A stretch of DNA of 12,964 bases from NCBI GenBank assembly GCA_036394915.1, contig DASWEE010000096.1:1-12964 (forward strand). The letters are read 5' to 3'. Under the pieces are notes generated by a model. It had not been told where the DNA came from, searched no databases, and saw only the letters and a list, made by a program, of their open reading frames with translations. The DNA is from JACDER01 sp036394915 (GTDB lineage Bacteria; Actinomycetota; Thermoleophilia; Gaiellales; Gaiellaceae). This document shows, in pieces, positions 6,560 to 12,344 of the stretch. Made by a program: the position numbers and the translations under genes. Within the stretch, counting starts at the first letter, position 1. Every line of letters begins with the position of its first letter.

Positions 6560-6573
6560 TGACTACGCAAGTA
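6556..6573. promoter_or_regulatory. MarR operator: perfect inverted repeat TACTTG-N6-CAAGTA
   Basis: The two six-base arms are exact reverse complements separated by ACTACG, giving an 18-base site. It sits in the 57-base gap between the divergent YceI and MarR genes and overlaps -10-like sequences for both. This is the size and place expected for the binding site of a MarR dimer, so the regulator probably represses itself, the exporter and the YceI-reductase operon. Confidence 0.75.
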
Positions 6574-6590
6574 ACTGTACCAGGAGAAGC

Positions 6591-7076
6591 ATGAGCAGTC
6601 AAATATTGACCACACAATCATCTACGGCGGTCGAGGTCTTCATCCGGCTGCTGCGAGGGCACGCCGCGACCACACGCGCACTGAGCTCTGAGCTCCAGGA
6701 GGAGCACGGTCTGACGATCAACGACTACGAGGCTCTCCTGCGCATCTCCCGCGCGGACGAGGGCACGATGCGCCGGGTCGATCTCGCCAAGGCGCTCGTG
6801 CTGACGCCCTCGGGTGTGACGCGGCTGCTCGACGGGCTCGAGCGGTGCGGGCTCGTCGAGAAGGCCAGCTGCTCGAGCGACGCCCGCGTCAGCTACGCAG
6901 TGCTCACGCCGGCCGGCAAGAAGAGGCTGAAGGAGGCGTCGCGCTCCCACCTTGCATCGGTGCGCGCGCTCTTCACCGAGCGGTACACGGACGAGGAGCT
7001 CGAGACGCTCGGTGAGCTGCTCGCGCGACTTCCGGACGCGGGCCGAGCCGACGAAAGCGAGTGCGTCCCGGAGTGA
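6591..7076 (+). CDS. MarR-family transcriptional regulator
   Basis: The 161-residue protein has the winged-helix MarR layout. The recognition helix LTPSGVTRLLDGLERCGLVEK lies at about 71-91, and the wing SSDARVSYAVLTPAGKKRL at about 95-113. Dimerisation helices lie at both ends. It has three cysteines: C86 at the end of the recognition helix, C94 at the base of the wing, and C158 near the C-terminus. Some MarR proteins sense oxidants or quinones through cysteines, so thiol sensing is possible but unproven. The AGGAG ribosome-binding site at 6582-6586 is close to the ATG. It overlaps the start of the DHA2 exporter, and a perfect operator lies just upstream. Confidence 0.93.
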   Translation: MSSQILTTQSSTAVEVFIRLLRGHAATTRALSSELQEEHGLTINDYEALLRISRADEGTMRRVDLAKALVLTPSGVTRLLDGLERCGLVEKASCSSDARVSYAVLTPAGKKRLKEASRSHLASVRALFTERYTDEELETLGELLARLPDAGRADESECVPE

Positions 7077-8515
7077 ACGGGCCGGATCCGAAGCGCTGGC
7101 AGGCGCTCGCCGTGCTCAGCATCGCGTACCTGATGGTCGTGCTCGACATCGCGATCGTCAACGTCGCCCTGCCCTCGATCCAGAAGGAGCTCAACTTCTC
7201 CTCGACCGAGAACCTGCAGTGGATCGTGAGCGGCTACTCGCTCACCTTCGGCGGCTTCCTCCTGCTCGGCGGGCGGATGGGAGACATCCTCGGCCGCCGC
7301 CGGCTGTTCATGATCGGCCTGGCACTCTTCTCGGTCACGTCGCTCGTGGCCGGTCTCTCGGTGTCGTCCGGAATGCTGATCGGCGCGCGTGTGGCTCAGG
7401 GCGCGGCGGGCGCGATCCTGTCTCCGTCGGTCTTCTCGATCACGTCCGTCACCTTCGAGGAAGGGTCGGAGCGCAACAAGGCGCTCGGCGTCCTCGGCGC
7501 GATCTCCGGCGCCGGCGCGGCGATCGGCGTCATCCTCGGCGGCGTCCTGACCCAGTACGCCGGCTGGGAGTGGATCTTCTTCGTCAACGTCCCGATCGGT
7601 GTCGCGACGCTCCTGCTCGTCCCGCGGGTCGTCCGCGAGAGCCGCGCCGAGGGGCTGATGCGGCACTTCGACGCGATCGGAGCATTCACCGTCACCGCGA
7701 GCCTGATGCTGTTCGTCTTCGCGCTGACGAGGACGACCCAGATCGGCTGGAGCGCGGGGGAGACGATCGGCGAGCTGATCGGCTCGGTCTTGCTGATGGC
7801 GACCTTCATCGTCTGGGAGATGCGCTCGCGCTCGGCGCTCGTCCCGATGCGAATCTTCAAGCGGCGGACGCTCACCGGCGCGAACCTGATCGGCTTCGGG
7901 CTCGGGACGATGATCTTCGGGATGTTCTTCCTGCTCTCGCTGTACATGCAGCAGGTGCTCGGCTTCACCGCGCTCAAGACGGGGATCGGCTACCTCGCGG
8001 TGGCGCTGACGGCGGTCGTCTCGTCGGGCGTCGCCCAGGCGCTCGTGACGAGGCTCGGCGTCAAGTCGGTGCTGACCGCGGGCCTGGCCATGGTGGGCGG
8101 AGGGCTGATCTACTTCACGCAGATCGCAGCCAACGGCTCCTATTGGCAGGACCTCTTCCCCGGCTTCATCCTGCTCGGGATCGGGCTCGGGTTCGCGTTC
8201 GTCCCGATCTCGATCGCCGCCCTCGGCGGCGTAACGGGGAAGGATGCCGGGCTCGCGTCGGGCCTGATCAACACGTCGCAGCAGATCGGGGGGGCGCTCG
8301 GGCTCGCGATCCTCACGACGGTCTCCGCCACCCACACGAGCTCTTTGCTGAAGAACGGGACGCCGAAGCTGTCAGCGGTCACGTCCGGGTTCGCGCTCGC
8401 GTTCTGGGTCGCGGCCGGCGTCTGTGCCGCGTCGATCCTGGCGACGCTGGTCGTCCTGAAGCGCCAGGATCTCAAGGTCGCCGCCGAGGCCGCCGCCGCC
8501 ACCTCGGCGTCGTAA
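7073..8515 (+). CDS. DHA2-family MFS drug exporter (14 TM, EmrB/QacA type)
   Basis: The 480-residue proton-coupled exporter has the features of the 14-helix DHA2 group. LDIAIVNVALP at 24-34 is motif D1 in helix 1. GGRMGDILGRRR at 66-77 is motif A. The helix-5 motif C follows as GAISGAGAAIGVILGG. The remaining sequence is a run of hydrophobic helices with a long extension after helix 6, and the C-terminal tail is Ala-rich. Two GTG starts are possible: 7061 and 7073. The second forms a GTGA overlap with the MarR stop and is preferred, but 7061 cannot be excluded. Co-transcription with MarR implies inducible export of a toxic organic compound. The substrate is not readable from sequence. Confidence 0.93.
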   Translation: MNGPDPKRWQALAVLSIAYLMVVLDIAIVNVALPSIQKELNFSSTENLQWIVSGYSLTFGGFLLLGGRMGDILGRRRLFMIGLALFSVTSLVAGLSVSSGMLIGARVAQGAAGAILSPSVFSITSVTFEEGSERNKALGVLGAISGAGAAIGVILGGVLTQYAGWEWIFFVNVPIGVATLLLVPRVVRESRAEGLMRHFDAIGAFTVTASLMLFVFALTRTTQIGWSAGETIGELIGSVLLMATFIVWEMRSRSALVPMRIFKRRTLTGANLIGFGLGTMIFGMFFLLSLYMQQVLGFTALKTGIGYLAVALTAVVSSGVAQALVTRLGVKSVLTAGLAMVGGGLIYFTQIAANGSYWQDLFPGFILLGIGLGFAFVPISIAALGGVTGKDAGLASGLINTSQQIGGALGLAILTTVSATHTSSLLKNGTPKLSAVTSGFALAFWVAAGVCAASILATLVVLKRQDLKVAAEAAAATSAS

Positions 8516-8531
8516 GGAGTAGCGTCCGCGC

Positions 8532-8961
8532 GTGGACGCCCTGCTCGCGCAGACGGTTCCGCTCGCGCTTGCCGCGGCGATCAGCCCCGTCCTCTTCCTG
8601 CTGCAGTTGACGACGCTCACCGGGCCGCGGCCGGTCGCACGGCACGGCGCTTGCGCTCGGGGCCGCGCTGCCGCTCGCGCTCGTGAGCGCGGCCGCGATC
8701 TTCGCCGGCTCCTCGAGCGTGCTGCCGAAGGACTCGACGATCAAAGCCGCGCTCGACCTCGGGCTCGGGGCCGTGCTGCTCGCGTTCGGCCCCAGGCGCT
8801 CGTGCTCGTTCCGCTCGGGCTTACCTTGCTCGCTCCCGGCTCGGAGCGCGTTCTGGGCGCGATCGGCGGCTGGATGTCGACGCACAGGCGGGCGATCCAG
8901 GTCGTCCTCACACTCGGCTTCGGCGCCTGGCTCGCCGCCAGGGGGAGCGCTCGCGCTCTAG
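8532..8961 (+). pseudogene. Broken GAP/Sap-like (or LysE-like) membrane protein gene
   Basis: No single frame gives a sensible protein, but three segments in order do. From GTG 8532 to about 8642 the frame reads VPLALAAAISPVLFLLQL and ends PRPVAR. From about 8644 to 8790, one base shifted, it reads ALALGAALPLALVSAAAIF and ends GLGAVLLAFG. From about 8793 the first frame returns with LVLVPLGLTLLAP and ends GAWLAARG. Together these resemble the two ends of a GAP (Sap/sulfolipid-addressing-like) transporter of about 220 residues, with the central helices missing, leaving about 140. The only nearby stop is TAG at 8959-8961 in the second frame. It follows the exporter stop by 16 bases. Sequencing error could explain the frameshifts but less easily the missing middle. 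Family naming is tentative. Confidence 0.6.
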
Positions 8962-9716
8962 CCCTCGATCTGGGCGAGCAGGCCGTCGACCGGATGCCAG
9001 AACGCGGACTGGGCCGCCGGGGAGGCGCCCAACACCGCCATGTGGTCGGCGACGAATCCACCGTGGGAGTGGACGAACTGAAGCTTGACCTCGGAGCCGG
9101 GGAACTTGGCCTTCTGCAGGCGGGTGAGCAGGACGCGGGCGCCGCCGGCCGCGTCCGGATCGCGGTCGCCGAGCACGAGCACGAGGCGCGTGCCGTGCTC
9201 GAGCGGCCGCAGGTCGACCAGGTGCGTCTGCTCGCCGTAGGGCACGGGCTCGACGCTGTAGACCGCATCGGGCACCGGCACGTGGTCGGCCCGCGCGACC
9301 GCCGCATACTCGATCGCGAGCGCGGCGCCTCGCGAGTGGCCGATTGCGAGCACGGGCAGCTCGCCCGCGCTCAGGCGACCCACGGCCGTCCTGATGCCGG
9401 CGAGCGAATGGTCGAGCACCGCGCGGCTGTAGTCGAGCTCGTAGCGTGGGTAGACGACGGCTGCGCCCCCAGCGGTGAGATGGTCGATTCAGGGCCGGTG
9501 GTTTTGCGGGATCGTCTCGGTGGGGCCGCCCTGGCCGTGGAAGAAGATCACGAGCGCCTTCGGTTCTCCGTCCGGCCGGAACAGGTAGACGCCGTTCGGT
9601 CCCTTCACGATCGGCCCCTCGACGGCCGGCCCGGACGCGGTCGACCCTCCGCCGCAGCCGGCAGGGAGGAGCGCGGCTGCGGCGAGGATCGGGAGGAGCG
9701 CGAGCGTTCGGGGCAT
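8958..9716 (-). pseudogene. Lipoprotein alpha/beta hydrolase interrupted by one in-frame TGA
   Basis: The reading frame is continuous for 252 codons apart from a TGA at 9491-9489 (codon 76). The N-terminus is a lipoprotein signal peptide with lipobox LPAGC and lipidation at C21. FFHGQGG near 58-64 resembles the oxyanion region. After the TGA, the frame reads IDHLTAGGAAVVYPRYE. GHSRG at 126-130 is the nucleophile elbow (S128), LGDRDPD near 182-188 gives the acid, and HSHGGFVADH near 216-225 gives the His. FWHPVDGLL near the end is also typical. So both halves look like one secreted, membrane-anchored hydrolase. A single change from TGG would make the stop, and tryptophan is plausible there (HRP-W-IDHL). 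Recent nonsense mutation, readthrough or base-call error are the options. Its stop overlaps that of the broken membrane gene. Confidence 0.75.
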
Positions 9717-9722
9717 GACGCT

Positions 9723-9734
9723 GTCTACTTAGAC
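9723..9734. promoter_or_regulatory. Short inverted repeat upstream of the lipoprotein gene
   Basis: GTCTA-CT-TAGAC is a perfect 5-bp inverted repeat ending 6 bases before the lipoprotein start at 9716. It could be an operator or simply part of the promoter. No ribosome-binding site is evident for this gene. Confidence 0.3.
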
Positions 9735-9756
9735 GTCGGCACGCGCCCTTCGGTTA

Positions 9757-10677
9757 TCAGGCTGCGCGGCGCTCCCACTCAATCGGGTCGCCGGTGCCGA
9801 CGTCGGCGCCGAGGTTCCGGAGCGCGCCGACGATCACCTGGCGCCGGTGCGCCGACCAGGTCAGCACGTGGGCGACCATCCCGCCGAAGGTGAACGTCTC
9901 CGGCGAATCGCAGAGGGCGTCCACGAACGCGGTATCCCAGGCGTTGCGGTCGCGGATGTCGCGGACGGCGCGGGCGAACTCCTCGCCGGAGCGCTCGTGC
10001 CGCTCGCGGAGCTCGTCGATCGAGGTGCCGCCGCGCTCGGGCTGGTCGCGGCCGGCGAGCGCCGCCGTCCAGATCTCCTTCGAGTAGACGAGCCGGTCGA
10101 GCATCGTCCGCAGGGTCGGATCGCCGTCCTCGAACCAGGCATGTCGCGGCTCGGTCGGCGTCGGGACGGGCTCGTCCAGCTGCGGCTCGGGCAGCTCGCC
10201 GGCGGCGTCGAGCAGGCGGCCGGTGAGCCACAGGTCGTGCTCCAGCATGCGATCGGTGAGATCCATCGTCTTGCTCCTTTCGATGCCGGCGGGAACGAGC
10301 AGCCCGCCGGGCGGGTGGAAGTGGACGCCGTTCGGCGCGGGCAGGCGGAAGTCGCCGCGGAAGCGGCTCGGCGAGACGCCGAAGGCGCGCCGGAACGCGC
10401 GCGCGAACGCCGCGGGCGACGCGTAGCCGGCGCCGATCGCGGCTTCGATGACGGCCGTGCCGTGGGCGGCCAGCTCGTACGCGGCCCGCTCGAGCAGGAG
10501 CCGGCGGCGAAATCCCGCCGGCGCCTCGCCGAGCCCCGCCGCGACCAGGCGGTCGAAATGGAAGCGGCTCAGGTACGCGCGCCGCGCGAGGTCGTCCCCG
10601 CGGCCGGGGTCGTCCAGGCTCTGGATCAGGACGTCGATCAGGGAGCGGACCCGGTCGCGTGTCGCGGTCGTCGGCAT
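9757..10677 (-). CDS. AraC-type HTH regulator fused to a DinB-like domain
   Basis: The 306-residue protein joins two domains. Residues about 10-110 form an AraC/XylS DNA-binding domain: first HTH near 28-46 (DDLARRAYLSRFHFDRLV) and second near 76-108 (IGAGYASPAAFARAFRRAFGVSPSRFR). Residues about 138-300 form a four-helix DinB-like domain with candidate metal His H147 in MLEHDLW, and H270 and H277 in AHVLTWSAHRRQVI. DinB-like proteins are often thiol transferases or metal-binding enzymes. The fusion may couple DNA binding to sensing of a small molecule, by analogy with Ada, which is inference. The frame is open to 10791, but ATG 10677 starts at the HTH and excludes a poor N-terminus. It is divergent from the intradiol dioxygenase gene. 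Confidence 0.85.
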   Translation of the reverse strand: MPTTATRDRVRSLIDVLIQSLDDPGRGDDLARRAYLSRFHFDRLVAAGLGEAPAGFRRRLLLERAAYELAAHGTAVIEAAIGAGYASPAAFARAFRRAFGVSPSRFRGDFRLPAPNGVHFHPPGGLLVPAGIERSKTMDLTDRMLEHDLWLTGRLLDAAGELPEPQLDEPVPTPTEPRHAWFEDGDPTLRTMLDRLVYSKEIWTAALAGRDQPERGGTSIDELRERHERSGEEFARAVRDIRDRNAWDTAFVDALCDSPETFTFGGMVAHVLTWSAHRRQVIVGALRNLGADVGTGDPIEWERRAA

Positions 10678-10733
10678 GGACGAATGATCGCGACGGGCGG
10701 TTGTCCGTGCCTGACCGTTCTTGCTGAGGTATA

Positions 10734-10756
10734 AGGGGCGCCCCCGCGGCGCCCCT
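10734..10756. repeat. GC-rich perfect hairpin in the divergent promoter region
   Basis: A 9-bp perfect stem (10734-10742 with 10748-10756) surrounds the five-base loop CCCGC. No T-tract follows on either strand. It lies 57 bases upstream of the AraC-DinB start and so may be in its promoter or leader, or may be a protein-binding site. Confidence 0.55.
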
Positions 10757-10770
10757 CCGGTTCGCCTTAT

Positions 10771-10796
10771 CCACCCCTGCGGGGGTTCCAAACCTC
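10771..10796 (+). repeat. Copy 2 of the 26-base intergenic element
   Basis: This stretch matches 2934-2959 at 21 of 26 positions. The core GGTTCCAAACC at 10784-10794 keeps the palindrome of copy 1 with one mismatch. It also forms a short hairpin from ACCCC and GGGGT. It lies 23 bases upstream of the dioxygenase start and just before its putative -10. Confidence 0.5.
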
Positions 10797-10807
10797 GGAA
10801 CTGTCGC

Positions 10808-10813
10808 CATACT
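10808..10813 (+). promoter_or_regulatory. Putative -10 hexamer for a leaderless dioxygenase mRNA
   Basis: CATACT (four of six matches to TATAAT) is followed by six bases and ATG 10820. There is no Shine-Dalgarno sequence in the spacer TGCCCG. Confidence 0.45.
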
Positions 10814-10819
10814 TGCCCG

Positions 10820-11407
10820 ATGACCGTGACGCGTCGGCGTCTACTCGAGCTCGGCTTGCTCGCGCCGGTCGTGTTCGTCGCGACGCGGTGGCTCGGCGCC
10901 TCCGAAGCGCGGGCGCTCGAGCTGACCCCGGCCTGCGACGATCACCCGACCGACTCGAACGCGCTCGGGCCGTTCTTCAAGCCTCGCTCGCCCAAGCGCC
11001 GTTCCCTCCGGGGCGCGGGCGTCAAGGGGCTTCCGCTGCTCGTCACCGGCACCGTCCTCTCGACGAGCTGCAAGCCGGTCGCGGGCGCGCTGCTCGACTT
11101 CTGGCAGGCGGACGGCAACGGGCACTACGACAACTCCGGCTTCCGGCTGCGCGGCCACCAGCTGACCGACCGCAACGGCCGCTACCGGCTCGAGACCGTT
11201 CTTCCCGGTCTCTATCCGGGCCGGACGCGACACATCCACGTGCGGGCAAAGGTGCCGGGGAGACCGGTGCTGACGACGCAGCTCTTCTTCCCCGGCGAGG
11301 CCCGGAACAACGCCGACTTCCTGTTCGACGAGCAACTGCTCGTCAAGTGGATCCGCAGCCGGACGAACGCCCGGCATGCTCGCTTCGATTTCGTGCTGAC
11401 GGTTTAG
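10820..11407 (+). CDS. Tat-exported small intradiol ring-cleavage dioxygenase
   Basis: The 195-residue protein belongs to the protocatechuate 3,4-dioxygenase beta-like family, non-heme Fe(III) enzymes that cleave catechol rings between the hydroxyls. The four iron ligands are all visible: Y103 in GHYDNSG, Y132 in PGLYPG, and H138 and H140 in RTRHIHVRA. FWQADGNG at 94-101 is also typical. The N-terminus TRRRLLELGLLAP is a twin-arginine-like signal with a hydrophobic stretch, so the enzyme probably acts outside the membrane. The protein is close to catalytic-core length and lacks the N-terminal dimerisation domain of catechol 1,2-dioxygenases. No other aromatic-degradation gene is adjacent, so a ring-cleavage pathway is not shown. 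The ATG start has a leaderless-type -10. Confidence 0.92.
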   Translation: MTVTRRRLLELGLLAPVVFVATRWLGASEARALELTPACDDHPTDSNALGPFFKPRSPKRRSLRGAGVKGLPLLVTGTVLSTSCKPVAGALLDFWQADGNGHYDNSGFRLRGHQLTDRNGRYRLETVLPGLYPGRTRHIHVRAKVPGRPVLTTQLFFPGEARNNADFLFDEQLLVKWIRSRTNARHARFDFVLTV

Positions 11408-11410
11408 GCT
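11405..11410 (+). promoter_or_regulatory. Putative -10 hexamer overlapping the dioxygenase stop
   Basis: TAGGCT (TAnnnT) begins with the TAG stop of the dioxygenase gene. Six bases then lead to the GTG start of the iminopeptidase gene. A separate leaderless transcript is possible in addition to readthrough from the dioxygenase. Confidence 0.4.
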
Positions 11411-11416
11411 CCGCGC

Positions 11417-12307
11417 GTGGCGACCGAGGGCTTTGCGGACTTCGACGGCTGGCGGACCTGGTACCGGATCGAGGGTGAGCTCGGCGGCGGGCCGGCGCCG
11501 CTCGTCACGCTCCATGGTGGGCCGGGCGCGACGCACGACTACCTGCTCTCGCTGACCGACCTCGCCCGGGACGGCCGCGCCGTCGTCTTCTACGACCAGC
11601 TCGGCAACGGGAAGTCGACCCACCTCCCGGACCGGCTCGGAGACGGTGACTTCTGGACGCCCGAGCTGTTCGTTCGCGAGCTCGGCAACCTGATCGACCA
11701 TCTCGGCATCGGCGACCGCTACCACGTGCTCGGCCAGTCCTGGGGAGGGTTCCTCGCCCAGGAGCACGCGCTCACGCAGCCGGCCGGCCTCCGCTCGCTC
11801 GTGCTCTCGAACACGGCCGCCTCCTTCCCGGACTTCCTCGCCGAGGCGAACCGGTTGCGCACGGAGCTGCCGCCGGAAGTCGAGGAGACCCTGAAGCGCC
11901 ACGAGGAAGCCGGGACGACCGACGACCCCGAGTACATGGAGGCCTGCCTCGTCTTCTACGGCCGCCACCTCTGCCGGATCGAGTGGCCCGAAGACGTCGC
12001 GCGGTCGTTCCAGCTGCTCGAGGAGGACCCGACCGTCTACCACACGATGAACGGACCCTCCGAGTTCCACGTGATCGGCTCGATCAAGGACTGGCAGGCG
12101 AAGGACCGTCTGGGAGAGATCCGCGTTCCCACGCTCGTCGTCTCCGGCCGGCACGACGAGGCGACGCCTGCGCTGCAGGAGGTGTTGGTCGGGGGGATTG
12201 CCGACACCGAGCAGGTGATCTTCGAGGACTCGTCGCACCTGCCGATGTGGGAGGAGCGGGAGCGCTTCATGGACGTGGTGGGCGACTGGATCGTCCGCCA
12301 CGACTAG
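11417..12307 (+). CDS. Proline iminopeptidase-like alpha/beta hydrolase (peptidase S33)
   Basis: The 296-residue cytoplasmic hydrolase has the S33 family marks. HGGPG at 33-37 forms the oxyanion hole. GQSWGG at 106-111 holds the nucleophile S108. The acid is D247 in SGRHDEATP, and H274 in SSHLPMWEE completes the triad. YDQLGNGKS at 59-67 is typical of proline iminopeptidases and related amidases. The lid, about 135-220, is helical and acidic. It would release N-terminal proline or hydrolyse a similar amide; family members also cleave other amides, so substrate is uncertain. It starts with GTG nine bases after the dioxygenase stop; no signal peptide is present, unlike its exported neighbour. 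Confidence 0.93.
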   Translation: MATEGFADFDGWRTWYRIEGELGGGPAPLVTLHGGPGATHDYLLSLTDLARDGRAVVFYDQLGNGKSTHLPDRLGDGDFWTPELFVRELGNLIDHLGIGDRYHVLGQSWGGFLAQEHALTQPAGLRSLVLSNTAASFPDFLAEANRLRTELPPEVEETLKRHEEAGTTDDPEYMEACLVFYGRHLCRIEWPEDVARSFQLLEEDPTVYHTMNGPSEFHVIGSIKDWQAKDRLGEIRVPTLVVSGRHDEATPALQEVLVGGIADTEQVIFEDSSHLPMWEERERFMDVVGDWIVRHD

Positions 12308-12344
12308 CGCTTAGAAAAAGCTTAAGAATCGCCCCTGCCTATTT

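Noticed and set aside
6893..8335. A 480-codon open frame on the minus strand opposite the exporter
   Set aside because: Its translation is a low-complexity mix of Arg, Asp, Glu and His, typical of antisense frames in GC-rich genes, while the plus strand encodes a clear DHA2 exporter.
9489..9491. UGA reassigned to tryptophan in this organism
   Set aside because: Several intact genes here, such as those ending at 61, 1005 and 1973, use TGA as their stop, so general recoding does not fit.
8532..9893. A 453-codon plus-strand frame read as one protein
   Set aside because: Only its first part and a stretch near 8793-8945 look like membrane protein; the rest is antisense to the lipoprotein hydrolase. 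It is better read as a broken gene ending near 8961.
10841..12301. A 486-codon open frame on the minus strand
   Set aside because: It is antisense to two well-supported genes (dioxygenase and iminopeptidase) and shows no recognisable motif.
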